From assembly GCF_004519315.1 (NCBI RefSeq), contig NZ_SOZE01000042.1, positions 1 to 48,847 of the forward strand: a DNA stretch of 48,847 bases. The letters run 5' to 3'. Source of the stretch: Mucilaginibacter psychrotolerans (GTDB taxonomy: Bacteria > Bacteroidota > Bacteroidia > Sphingobacteriales > Sphingobacteriaceae). The first letter of the stretch is position 1, and the number at the start of each line of letters is the position of its first letter. The position numbers and the translations under genes were made by a program. This document shows positions 17,005 to 25,626 of the stretch, in pieces. The notes under the pieces are model-generated. The model saw only the letters and a list, made by a program, of their open reading frames with translations. It was not told the origin of the DNA and searched no databases.

Positions 17005-17243
17005 TAATCTAACTTTCTTATTATGGTATCTTTAATTTCAACCGGGATTTCACGCTCATCGGTTACAACTTCAATAGTCACCAGGAACTTTTCGCCATTA
17101 GGCATTTCTTTACGCCAATAGCCCTCATCTTCTTTAAACTGCGCGTAAAAAGGATTACCCAACTCAAACGCACGCTGCCTGCCCAACTCATGCATATTGT
17201 TCATGTTTTTCAAAAGGCGATCAACTGTCGATTTTTCTTTCAT
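17004..17243 (-). CDS. Small antitoxin-like partner of the P-loop kinase
   Basis: This 79-residue charged protein begins 'MKEKSTVDRLLKNMNNMHEL', an amphipathic helical segment, and ends with 'EKFLVTIEVVTDEREIPVEI', a beta-rich tail. No membrane or DNA-binding motif is obvious. Its stop codon overlaps the start of the zeta-like gene (TAATG), and the order, small upstream then P-loop kinase, matches epsilon/zeta-type arrangements. It has no detectable similarity to epsilon by eye, so antitoxin function is a context-based guess. Confidence 0.65.
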   Translation of the reverse strand: MKEKSTVDRLLKNMNNMHELGRQRAFELGNPFYAQFKEDEGYWRKEMPNGEKFLVTIEVVTDEREIPVEIKDTIIRKLD

Positions 17244-17365
17244 TGCGGGAGGCGCTAATTTGCTAACACAAAAATGCTAAAAACATTTGTACATAAATAA
17301 TTACGGTTTAATAGCGTACGATTACTGCAGATAGCTTAATTTGCTTTCGCTAAACACTACCCATC

Positions 17366-18151
17366 ATGACCATCCCCATTTACCAGGCCGATGCTTTTAC
17401 CGATAAGCTTTTCGGCGGCAATCCTGCTGCTGTTTGTCCGCTAACGGAATGGCTGCCCGATGCCGTAATGCAAAACATTGCCTTAGAGAACAACCTGGCC
17501 GAAACTGCCTTTTTCGTAAAGAACGATACCGGCTACATGCTGCGCTGGTTTACGCCCGAACTGGAGATTGACCTTTGCGGCCACGCCACGCTGGCCACAG
17601 CGCACATTATTTTTACCGAGCTAGGGCACGAAGGTGATACCATATACTTCGATACAAAGCAGGTGGGCACCCTGATTGTCAAGCGCGACGGTGATAAATA
17701 CACGCTCGATTTCCCTTCGCGGCCGCCGATTGCTGTTGATGCACCGGAGGGCTTATTGGCCTCCCTGGGCGGCAAAACACCTTTGAGCATCTGGCGTTCG
17801 CGCGATTATATGCTGGTATATGAAAATGAGGAGGATATTGCAGAACTGACACCCAACCATGCGGCACTTGCTAAAATAGATACCATTGGCGTTATTGTTA
17901 CGGCACCAGGTAAAGAGGTAGATTTTGTATCACGCTTTTTCGCACCCGCTGCCAGCGTACCCGAAGATCCGGTTACCGGCTCGGCACACTGCAACCTTAT
18001 CCCTTATTGGGCCGACAGGCTGGGCAAAAACCAATTACATGCTTACCAGATATCGCCCCGCAAAGGCGAACTTTGGTGCGAGCTGAAAGGCGACCGTGTA
18101 CTAATGACAGGCAATGCAGTTACTTATTTAAAGGGTGAGATTTATGTGTAG
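17366..18151 (+). CDS. PhzF family isomerase
   Basis: This 261-residue enzyme has the diaminopimelate-epimerase-like double fold of PhzF proteins. The start 'IPIYQADAFTDKLFGGNPAA', the catalytic Glu in 'ENNLAETAFFV', 'DLCGHATLATAH' and the C-terminal 'PEDPVTGSAHC' are all family hallmarks. In phenazine producers PhzF isomerises dihydro-hydroxyanthranilate; most genomic members act on unknown metabolites. No other phenazine gene is present. The thioredoxin-like gene overlaps its last 8 bp, so the two are probably co-translated. Confidence 0.9.
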   Translation: MTIPIYQADAFTDKLFGGNPAAVCPLTEWLPDAVMQNIALENNLAETAFFVKNDTGYMLRWFTPELEIDLCGHATLATAHIIFTELGHEGDTIYFDTKQVGTLIVKRDGDKYTLDFPSRPPIAVDAPEGLLASLGGKTPLSIWRSRDYMLVYENEEDIAELTPNHAALAKIDTIGVIVTAPGKEVDFVSRFFAPAASVPEDPVTGSAHCNLIPYWADRLGKNQLHAYQISPRKGELWCELKGDRVLMTGNAVTYLKGEIYV

Positions 18152-19262
18152 CAAATGGGGCCTTATTTTTTTGTTGCTGCTGGCAAGCCCCGCAGTACTT
18201 TATGCGCAGCGTTACAGCATATCAGGCAAAATAGCGGGTTTTAAAAATAACAGCAAAGTTTATTTGGTAGATGGGGAAACAGACGAGCCCATCAACAGCA
18301 CTGTGCTAAAGGAAGGCATATTCTATTTAAAAGGCAATTTAAAGAACGGCCCAATGTACCTTTCTGTGGTTATTCACGAAGGAAAAAACGAGTATGCCTG
18401 CGAGGTATTTGCCGGTGGTGGCGATGTTTCCATTACCGGAAGTAAGAAGGATTTTCCGTACAATGTCAACATAGACGGGCCTGCCGAACAACGCAAGTTT
18501 AATGCTTATCAGCAATTGATGAAAGCAATCAATAAAAAGTCGGACTCGTTGAAGCAGGTTTATTTAAAAGTACGGAACGACAGCATAGCGGCACGGCAAG
18601 CAGCGATAAATTACAATAAAACGGGCGATGAATACCAAACCAACAACAAGAAATTGATTAATCAAAACAGCAACTCCTATTACGCCGCAATGGAGTTCCA
18701 TAACTACTTACCCGAAATGGGCCGGGACAGTATACAACGGGTATATAACGGGCTTTCGGTACCTATACAACAAAGCATCTACGGTAAGCGCATCCAAACG
18801 TATTTAACTATGGGCGATACGCTAAAGGTTAACGATAAAATTTATGATTTTGAGGCTTATGATGCCGGCGGCAAAAATCATTTTCTTTCTTCCTATACCG
18901 ATAAATACATCCTGCTCGATTTCTCCTCCGTACATTGCGGCCCATGTATTGCTGCGGCGGATGAATTACGTTTGCTGAGCCAAAAATACAAGGGCAGCCT
19001 ACATGTCATATCCTTCTCACCCGATAAAAAAGCCGAATGGTTGCAGGGCATTAAAAACGACAAAGCAACGTGGATAAGCCTTACCGACGGTCAGGGCGAT
19101 CAAAGCAAAGCCCTGTTAAAATATGGCGTTATCACGTACCCAACCTTCTTTATTATAGCGCCGGGCGGCCTAATTGCAGAGAAATGGCTGGGTTATGAGA
19201 AACTCAAAAGCGGCATGGGCAACCTGGAGAAGCATCTGGTCAGGTATCTCAACAAACCCTGA
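18144..19262 (+). CDS. DUF4369 - thioredoxin-like exported oxidoreductase
   Basis: This 372-residue protein has a signal peptide (MCSKWGLIFLLLLASPAVLY, cleaved near AQR). An N-terminal DUF4369 domain ('YSISGKIAGFKNNSKVYLVD' onward) and a helical linker precede a C-terminal AhpC/TSA-thioredoxin domain with the redox motif C265-G-P-C268 in 'FSSVHCGPCIAA' and cis-Pro in 'TYPTFFII'. Such proteins act in periplasmic disulfide reduction or isomerisation. I chose ATG 18144, three codons after a GTG, because it gives the better signal peptide. It overlaps the PhzF gene by 8 bp. Confidence 0.86.
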   Translation: MCSKWGLIFLLLLASPAVLYAQRYSISGKIAGFKNNSKVYLVDGETDEPINSTVLKEGIFYLKGNLKNGPMYLSVVIHEGKNEYACEVFAGGGDVSITGSKKDFPYNVNIDGPAEQRKFNAYQQLMKAINKKSDSLKQVYLKVRNDSIAARQAAINYNKTGDEYQTNNKKLINQNSNSYYAAMEFHNYLPEMGRDSIQRVYNGLSVPIQQSIYGKRIQTYLTMGDTLKVNDKIYDFEAYDAGGKNHFLSSYTDKYILLDFSSVHCGPCIAAADELRLLSQKYKGSLHVISFSPDKKAEWLQGIKNDKATWISLTDGQGDQSKALLKYGVITYPTFFIIAPGGLIAEKWLGYEKLKSGMGNLEKHLVRYLNKP

Positions 19263-19415
19263 AGTTTTACACGTAGCAGAGATCAAATGTACTAAGCAGC
19301 ACCAATCGCATTTAGATTTTGCGTAAGCCTTGCCCAAACTGCATTTTACCTTTACAAGCTCATATTTTCTCCCTATCTTCAAGGTTTGAATTTTAGATAC
19401 GGTACCGGTCCCTGA

Positions 19416-22400
19416 ATGCAGCTTACTAAATTAGAAATCAAGGGTTTCAAAAGCTTTGGCGATAAAATAACCATCAACTTTAATGAGGGTGTTACCGCTA
19501 TCGTAGGGCCTAATGGCTGCGGCAAAAGCAACGTGGTAGATTCTATACGCTGGGTTTTGGGCGAGCAAAGCACGCGCGCGCTGCGATCTGAGAAGATGGA
19601 CAACATCATTTTCAACGGCACCAAAAGCCGCAAAGCTGCTAATTTAGCTGAGGTATCGCTTACGTTTGATAATACCAAGAACATCCTCCCTACCGATTTT
19701 TCGCAGGTTACCCTTACCCGCCGCCTTTACCGCAGCGGCGAAAGTGAGTACCGCCTGAACGATGTACAATGCCGGCTGAAGGATATTACCGATATGTTCC
19801 TGGATACGGGCGTAGGTTCCGATTCGTACGCCATCATCGAGCTGAAGATGATCGACGAGATCATCAACAATAAGGAGGGTTCGCGCCGTAACCTGTTCGA
19901 GGAAGCATCGGGCATATCTAAATACAAACTCCGCAAAAAACAAACTTTCAATAAACTCAAAGATACCGAGGCCGATCTCGAACGTGTTGAAGACCTGCTC
20001 TTCGAGATTGAGAAAAACCTCAAGACCTTAGAAAACCAGGCCAAAAAAGCCGAACGCTATTACCGCTTGCGCGATCAGTACAAGGCGCTCAGTATATCGC
20101 TCGCCTCTTTCCGCATTGCGGGTTTCAGCAAAACGCTGGCCGGGATAGAGGAAAAAGAACAAAAGCAAAGGGTGGAGAAATCGGGCTTCGCCACCAGGAT
20201 AGATACGCTGGAAGCGGCCCTGCAACAGCAAAAGCTGGATAGCATTACCCGCGAGAAAAACCTTGCGGCGCAGCAAAAAACCACCAACGAGTTCGTATCC
20301 AAAATACGTGCTTACGAAAGCGAAAAGCGGGTAAAGAACGAGCAACTGAAGAACCAGCAGGATAAAGAGGCGCGTTTGAAAGATGAGCTGGAGCGCGACA
20401 CCAACCAGCACAAGCATGTTCAATATAATATAAAACGCCTCAACGAGGAAAAAATGCAGGAAGAAGAAAACCTGCAAACGATCACCGCAAGGGTGGCCGA
20501 ATTAAAAGCCGCCGTGGATGACCTCCGCCTGTCGCAAGGTGAGGCACGCGCGGAACTGAATGAACTGAACTCGGTAAACAACCGCCTGCAAAACCAGGTG
20601 TACAAAACCGAAAAAGATATCGATATCCTCCACATACAGCAGCAGGCCCTGGAGCAGGAAAGCCTGCGCAATATGGAGGATGCCAGCAACAAAGAGGTGG
20701 AGCTATCGCACTTTAACCATGTGGTTGCCGAGCTGGACAGCCGCAGCGAAACGCTGAAGAACGAGTACGAATTGGCCGTGGACGCCGAAAACAAGCTACA
20801 GGAGCAAATAGTAGCTACCGATGCTGAGCTAAAAACCGTTAGCGAAAGCATAGCCGCCGACAGCCGCAAGCTGGATGCCAAGCAAAACGAATACAACCTT
20901 ACCAAAAGTATGGTTGATAACCTGGAAGGCTTCCCCGAGTCTATCCGTTTTTTGAAGAAGAATACCAACTGGGCCAAAAGCATCACCCTGTTCAGCGATA
21001 TACTTTTCTGTAAGGAAGAGTTCCGCATAGCAATTGAGAATTACCTGGAGCCGCTGATGAACCATTACGTGGTGAACAGTTACGATGAAGCCATTGCGGC
21101 CATCAACCTGCTCAGTAATTCATCAAAAGGCAGGGCACAGTTTTTTATCCTGGATAATTATTCAGCCCAATCAGCCCCCTCTAAATCTCCCCCGGGAGGG
21201 GAGACTTCAAAAGATTCTGAAGCCCTCCCTTCTGGGGAGGGTTTGGGTGGGGCTGGCGATGCTCTTTCTGCGCTATCCGTAATTGAGGTAGAGCCGCGTT
21301 ATGCTCCGCTATGTACCCACCTGCTTAAGAACGTGTATCTGGTAAACGACCATACCGAGCAGGACATTAACAGCCTCCCCTTACCCGATGGCGTGGTGCT
21401 GATAGGCAAAAGCGGCAAGTTCAATAAATCGCGCCATACTATGGCCGGTGGTTCGGTGGGTTTGTTTGAGGGTAAACGTATCGGTCGCGCCAAAAATCTG
21501 GAGAACCTGCTCAAAGAAATAAAACAGGCCGAAACGCGCATTGGCACGCTAAAAAGCCAGAGCCAGCAGCTACAAAGCAGCTTGGTTGCTTTAAAAGCAT
21601 CGGGCAAAGCCAACGAGATCAGGCAAAAACAAGTAGACCTCAACAAACTGAACACCGAGCTGGTTACCGTAAAAACCAAGCAGGAGCAATACCAGGCCTT
21701 TATAGAGAACAGCCTTAACCGCAAGCAGGATATTGCCAACCGCATCGCCGGTATCAAAAACGACATCCTTACCCTGCAGCCTGCATTGGCAGAATACCGC
21801 ACCCAAAAACAAACACAGGCCGACCTGATGCTGGATAAGCAGCAGGAATTTAACGAGCTGAATGAAATGGTGTCGGTACAATCCAACGCTTATAACCAGG
21901 AGAACATCCGTTTCCACCAGCAGCAGAACAAGGTATCGGGCCTGATGAAGGACCTCGAGTACCGCGAATCGCAGCTGGAGAACCTCGACGGTCGCATTAT
22001 GCACAATAGCGCCGAAATGGAAAAGGTGAAGGCCCTCATTATGGAGAACCTGCAGCAAACCGGCGATAGCGACGACAGTCTGCTGGAAATGTACGAGCAA
22101 AAGGAAAACCTGGAGAAAGCCACCCAGGAGGCCGAACGCGAATACTACGCATGGCGCGGCAGCATTACCGAAAGCGAGAATGAAATAACGCAGCTTCGCC
22201 GGAATAAAGACCAGGCCGAACTGATAGAGAACGAACTTAAAGATGCACGCAACAACCTTAAGCTTGAACTGAATGCGTTAAAGGAACGTCTTTCGGTTGA
22301 GTTTAATGTGGATATTGCCGACCTGCCCGAGACCGAAGATGGCCAAACAGAAGACGAAGGCGATATACGCGAGCGTACAGAAAAGCTGAAACGCCAGATG

Positions 22401-23015
22401 GACGACTTTGGTGCCATTAACCCCATGGCAGTAGAGGCTTACAACGAAATGAGCGAACGCCACGCTTTTATACAGGCCCAGAAGAAAGATCTTGCAGAAG
22501 CGAAAGCATCGCTGTTGGCAACCATACAGGAGATAGACGATACGGCAAAGGAGAAGTTCATGTCGGCGTTTACGATGGTGCGAGAGAATTTCATCAAGGT
22601 GTTCCGTTCGCTCTTTAATGAGGAAGACAGCTGCGACCTGATCTTGTCAGACCCCTCCCATCCGCTTGAATCAGAAATCGACATCATTGCCAGGCCAAAG
22701 GGCAAGCGCCCTCTATCCATCAACCAACTATCGGGTGGTGAAAAAACGTTGACGGCTACGGCTATCCTCTTCTCGCTTTACCTGCTTAAGCCAGCCCCCT
22801 TCTGTATTTTTGATGAGGTAGATGCCCCGCTGGATGATACCAATATCGATAAGTTCAACAATATCATCCGCAAGTTCTCTAAAGAATCGCAATTCATCAT
22901 CATATCGCACAATAAGCGCACCATCGCCTGCACGGATATTATCTACGGGGTAACCATGGTAGAGCAAGGCATCTCCCGTGTGGTACCTGTAGACCTTCGC
23001 GAACTAGCCGATTAA
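19416..23015 (+). CDS. smc: Chromosome segregation ATPase SMC
   Basis: This 1199-residue SMC protein is the core of the SMC-ScpAB condensin that organises replicated chromosomes. Walker A is 'GPNGCGKSN' (31-39). Long coiled coils run about 170-500 and 680-1020. The hinge lies near 520-680 ('FPESIRFLKKNTNW', 'LEPLMNHYVVNSYDEAIAAI', 'MAGGSVGLFEG'). The ABC signature is 'LSGGEKTL' (1105-1112) and Walker B 'FCIFDEVDAPLDD' (Asp1133, Glu1134). Residues about 586-613 (SKSPPGGETSKDSEALPSGE...) come from an in-frame 84-bp insertion of repeat-like DNA. All catalytic motifs are intact, so the protein should function. Confidence 0.97.
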   Translation: MQLTKLEIKGFKSFGDKITINFNEGVTAIVGPNGCGKSNVVDSIRWVLGEQSTRALRSEKMDNIIFNGTKSRKAANLAEVSLTFDNTKNILPTDFSQVTLTRRLYRSGESEYRLNDVQCRLKDITDMFLDTGVGSDSYAIIELKMIDEIINNKEGSRRNLFEEASGISKYKLRKKQTFNKLKDTEADLERVEDLLFEIEKNLKTLENQAKKAERYYRLRDQYKALSISLASFRIAGFSKTLAGIEEKEQKQRVEKSGFATRIDTLEAALQQQKLDSITREKNLAAQQKTTNEFVSKIRAYESEKRVKNEQLKNQQDKEARLKDELERDTNQHKHVQYNIKRLNEEKMQEEENLQTITARVAELKAAVDDLRLSQGEARAELNELNSVNNRLQNQVYKTEKDIDILHIQQQALEQESLRNMEDASNKEVELSHFNHVVAELDSRSETLKNEYELAVDAENKLQEQIVATDAELKTVSESIAADSRKLDAKQNEYNLTKSMVDNLEGFPESIRFLKKNTNWAKSITLFSDILFCKEEFRIAIENYLEPLMNHYVVNSYDEAIAAINLLSNSSKGRAQFFILDNYSAQSAPSKSPPGGETSKDSEALPSGEGLGGAGDALSALSVIEVEPRYAPLCTHLLKNVYLVNDHTEQDINSLPLPDGVVLIGKSGKFNKSRHTMAGGSVGLFEGKRIGRAKNLENLLKEIKQAETRIGTLKSQSQQLQSSLVALKASGKANEIRQKQVDLNKLNTELVTVKTKQEQYQAFIENSLNRKQDIANRIAGIKNDILTLQPALAEYRTQKQTQADLMLDKQQEFNELNEMVSVQSNAYNQENIRFHQQQNKVSGLMKDLEYRESQLENLDGRIMHNSAEMEKVKALIMENLQQTGDSDDSLLEMYEQKENLEKATQEAEREYYAWRGSITESENEITQLRRNKDQAELIENELKDARNNLKLELNALKERLSVEFNVDIADLPETEDGQTEDEGDIRERTEKLKRQMDDFGAINPMAVEAYNEMSERHAFIQAQKKDLAEAKASLLATIQEIDDTAKEKFMSAFTMVRENFIKVFRSLFNEEDSCDLILSDPSHPLESEIDIIARPKGKRPLSINQLSGGEKTLTATAILFSLYLLKPAPFCIFDEVDAPLDDTNIDKFNNIIRKFSKESQFIIISHNKRTIACTDIIYGVTMVEQGISRVVPVDLRELAD
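21172..21255. repeat. In-frame 84-bp repeat insertion within smc
   Basis: The segment starts CAGCCCCCTCTAAATCTCCC and ends GGGTTTGGGTGGGGCTG, with CAGCCCC / GGGGCTG ends inverted. Two internal palindromes are present, CTCCCC around CGGG at 21187-21203 and CCCTCCC / GGGGAGGG around 21223-21241. Its length is 28 codons with no stop. The nucleotide pattern is that of an intergenic repeat and unlike the surrounding coiled-coil and hinge coding sequence. Confidence 0.8.
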
Positions 23016-23023
23016 AACGAAAA

Positions 23024-23050
23024 AAGCGCCCCGGTTATCCCGGCGCGCTT
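23024..23050 (-). terminator. Terminator for the S41 protease gene
   Basis: Read on the minus strand this is an 11-bp stem (AAGCGCGCCGG with CCGGGGCGCTT, one mismatch), a GATAA loop and a TTTTTT run. It sits 24 bp after the S41 gene stop and also lies just past the smc stop on the other strand, where it could serve as a weaker hairpin. Confidence 0.8.
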
Positions 23051-23073
23051 CCATATCATTATTATACTTAAAA

Positions 23074-24663
23074 CTATTTCCTTTTCAACGATTTGTTGAA
23101 CAACATCCCGCGGAATTTATGTGCATCTAATTGTACGGCAGCGTCATGGGCCTGGTCTATTGACATTGCACCCACTTTATTCGATGTACTTTGTATTACC
23201 TGGCCTGCAACGGTAAAGGTTCCGGTCTTAACATAGTTCAAAGCATGCGCTAACAGGCCCTCGGTAGGGTCGCCAAAATCTTTGGTTACGTCGTCGAAAT
23301 CCCTGATGCCCGGGTAATCGGTAGTGCCGGGTGTCATGCCTGCATAATAGCCGCCCTGGTTAGCGGAGTTTTTGGTTTCGAACTCGGGGATGTACAACTG
23401 GTATTTGTTGATATCGATATCGTAAAAACCAACCGGTTTACCATAGCTGGTAGTACCTATGAACTTAACATCCATTATAGGGCGCAAGTTGTTCATAGTG
23501 AGTTCGCTTGCCGATGCTGTTGAGCCGGTGAGAATAAAAAACACATGGCTCAAGTTCAAAGTGTATGGTATACCGTCCTTTTTAAAAACTTCACTATTAC
23601 CTGCTACGGAATAGTCAAACTGGGTGTAATTGTATAACTCATTGGTTTTGGTATCTCTTCGCACCTGGTTTTTTAAGATGCTCGCGTTTCGCGCAGCAGT
23701 TGTGGTAAGGCCGGTAAGGGTACTGTTGTAATAAGATGTGTACATCAACGAACCGTTTTTACTTGCGGGCGCAATTAACCTGGTTAAATAATCAGACGTT
23801 TCTACATAGCCTCCTCCGTTATAACGAAGATCTACTACAATGTCAGTGATGTTGTTTGACTTAAATTCAGCAAATGCCTCGTCTATTTTTGGCTGCGCAT
23901 TTTCTAACGATGTAAAGCTGTTAAACACGATGTAGCCTACTTTTTTGCCGCCGCCCTGATCTATCACTTTATGAACGATTACCGGGTTTATGGTATATGT
24001 GGCCACGTTTAGCGTAACGGTGATATTGGTAGCATCGGGCTTTTTAAGCACCATGGTAATAGTATTGCTATTGGCATACGCATTGATTACGAAGTTGAGG
24101 TTTGTGCCCGAGCCGCCGTCACCATCATAGGTTAAGGCCGTGCGCCCGTTTATGCTGGTTATCTGGTAACCGCGTTTAATGCCCGCCAGATCTGCAGGTG
24201 AGTTGGGGTAAACATAGCGCACGCGCAAATCGGTATTTGTATTGTATATCGGCGCGAAACCGAAATCCCCGTTGATGCCGTTCAGTTCTGACGATACCGT
24301 GCCATCATCTATAAACGAATACTTAGGCACCCCCGGTGATGACGCATAATATTCATAGGGTTTGTTGGTATTGGGATTTATTTTATATTGCGATAGAGCG
24401 TATAGCTCGCTTTCTAGCGCTGTAATATCGTCGGTACCGGTAAAGGTGCGGGGCTTAAACGTAGCGTAATCGGGCAGGCCATCATTCCAATAATAGGCTT
24501 CTTTAGCATATAAGAAAATTGAATCGCGTATCAAATCAAGCGTGGTGCCTGTTTTTGATGGGCCGATATCGGGATTATCATCCGGGGTAGGCGTTTTGCT
24601 CTTTTTGCAGGATGATGAAACAACCATTACAGAAAGTATAGCCAGATAAAATATTTTGCGCAT
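23074..24663 (-). CDS. S41 family C-terminal-processing-type protease lipoprotein
   Basis: This 529-residue protein has a lipoprotein signal with lipobox 'VVSSSC' (Cys19) followed by 'KKSKTPTPDD', predicting an outer- or inner-membrane anchor facing the periplasm. An N-terminal helical region ('YWNDGLPDYATFKPRTF') and a PDZ-like domain ('VRYVYPNSPADLAGIKRGYQ', 'ITSINGR') are followed by the tail-specific protease domain with 'IVVDLRYNGGG' and the catalytic Ser in 'GSTASASE' (380-387). Lys of the dyad is expected in 'GTTSYGKPVG'. It probably cleaves misfolded or C-terminally tagged envelope proteins. It stands alone with its own terminator. Confidence 0.87.
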   Translation of the reverse strand: MRKIFYLAILSVMVVSSSCKKSKTPTPDDNPDIGPSKTGTTLDLIRDSIFLYAKEAYYWNDGLPDYATFKPRTFTGTDDITALESELYALSQYKINPNTNKPYEYYASSPGVPKYSFIDDGTVSSELNGINGDFGFAPIYNTNTDLRVRYVYPNSPADLAGIKRGYQITSINGRTALTYDGDGGSGTNLNFVINAYANSNTITMVLKKPDATNITVTLNVATYTINPVIVHKVIDQGGGKKVGYIVFNSFTSLENAQPKIDEAFAEFKSNNITDIVVDLRYNGGGYVETSDYLTRLIAPASKNGSLMYTSYYNSTLTGLTTTAARNASILKNQVRRDTKTNELYNYTQFDYSVAGNSEVFKKDGIPYTLNLSHVFFILTGSTASASELTMNNLRPIMDVKFIGTTSYGKPVGFYDIDINKYQLYIPEFETKNSANQGGYYAGMTPGTTDYPGIRDFDDVTKDFGDPTEGLLAHALNYVKTGTFTVAGQVIQSTSNKVGAMSIDQAHDAAVQLDAHKFRGMLFNKSLKRK

Positions 24664-24719
24664 ATGAATGGTATATGTTTGGTTAACGAATTTATCAAGA
24701 ATATATTACAGCCCTCAAA

Positions 24720-25340
24720 TTACAAAAACTCACGCACATTCAGGTAATCAATACCTGTTGTTTGGGCACATAATACGTCCCTTTCCGAATTTTCTATCAT
24801 CAGCAGATCCCGCCGCTCTAAATTATGCTCTTTCATCAGCAAATGCAGCACGTCCGGCTCGGGTTTTGGTGTGCTTTCATCTGCAAAATAAGCCACTAAA
24901 TAAGGCTCGAGCCCGTGCCATTCCATGTGCTTTATTTTGTTGAGCTGCTGCTGCGGACTGCCATTGGTTACAATAAATAATTTCTTGCGGTCGGTAACGG
25001 CTTCCTGCAAAAAGGTTAGCATATTTTGGTACAACAGCAACTTCAACGGCACTTTGCCCGAGTCCATTAGCAGGGCCAGGTTGGGCCGATATTTTTCATC
25101 TACGCCCAAAGTGGCCACCAATTCGTCGAACACGGCATCGGCTCCTTTATGGATATACGTATCTATCATTACATTGGTTGTCTGTTTGGCGTCGGTAAGT
25201 TCTGTGTACTCCAACAGATTGGCAAACAGGTAATAAATTTGGTATAAGTAGTCCTTTTCGGGGTACAGCACGTTGTCCAGCTCCAGTATGAAAGCTTTTT
25301 TGCGCGAGTCTATGTCGTTATAAGTAAGCCTGGCCATCAA
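24720..25340 (-). CDS. HAD-superfamily-like protein, nucleophile Asp replaced
   Basis: This 206-residue protein has the fold pattern of subfamily IA HAD phosphatases or pyrimidine 5'-nucleotidases. Motif I reads 'AFILELDNVLYPEKD', where the usual DxD is E20-L-D22. Motif II is 'LFIVTNGSPQQQL', the motif III Lys lies in 'STPKPEPD' and motif IV is 'LLMIENSERDVLCA' instead of GDs-x(3)-D. Replacing the nucleophile Asp with Glu predicts weak or no phosphatase activity, so it may be a binding or regulatory protein. It is the third gene of an overlapping operon after lolD and a pre-ATP-grasp-like gene (23-bp overlap). M1 and M2 are both possible starts. Confidence 0.75.
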   Translation of the reverse strand: MMARLTYNDIDSRKKAFILELDNVLYPEKDYLYQIYYLFANLLEYTELTDAKQTTNVMIDTYIHKGADAVFDELVATLGVDEKYRPNLALLMDSGKVPLKLLLYQNMLTFLQEAVTDRKKLFIVTNGSPQQQLNKIKHMEWHGLEPYLVAYFADESTPKPEPDVLHLLMKEHNLERRDLLMIENSERDVLCAQTTGIDYLNVREFL

Positions 25341-25626
25341 ATAGCGCTATATTATATTCGTTGAATAATAGTTCAGATTGTTGCAGTAAGTTCAGCTCCT
25401 CCCCTGTCAATGCATAAATGGCCTCTATGCCTTTATCCAGGCAAAGGGTAAGCATTTCGTGCTGGTAACTTGCCGATGCCGGGTTGGGCAACCTAAGCAG
25501 GCCCATATTCTTTACCATAAAATCGGGCAGGTCGGCGTAATCGCCCAGCAAAATCTCCCAGGCCTGCAGTTTGTTTTTTAATTTATGTGCCGATGCGGAT
25601 GTGGCGGCGGTTATCAGTATGTTCAA
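25318..25626 (-). CDS. Stand-alone pre-ATP-grasp-like domain protein
   Basis: This 102-residue protein starts at a TTG codon that overlaps the lolD stop as TTGA (25623-25626). No ATG exists until 'DFMVKN', so the overlap decides the start. 'MNILITAATSASAHKLKNKL' is followed by 'ILLGDY', 'LLRLPNPAS' and a final 'GIEAIYALTGEELNLLQQSE'. This matches the Rossmann-like N-terminal domain that precedes ATP-grasp enzymes such as PylC or CPSase-like ligases. The ATP-grasp part itself is absent, and the next gene is the HAD-like protein. Function is unknown. Confidence 0.68.
   Translation of the reverse strand: MNILITAATSASAHKLKNKLQAWEILLGDYADLPDFMVKNMGLLRLPNPASASYQHEMLTLCLDKGIEAIYALTGEELNLLQQSELLFNEYNIALFDGQAYL

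Noticed and set aside
17366..18151. Phenazine biosynthesis cluster
   Set aside because: Only a PhzF-family isomerase is present; no phzA/B, D, E or G genes lie nearby, and most PhzF proteins are not in phenazine pathways.
20420..21028. 202-codon open frame antisense to smc
   Set aside because: It is Ser/Cys/Phe-rich low-complexity translation opposite the smc coiled coil, a known artefact.
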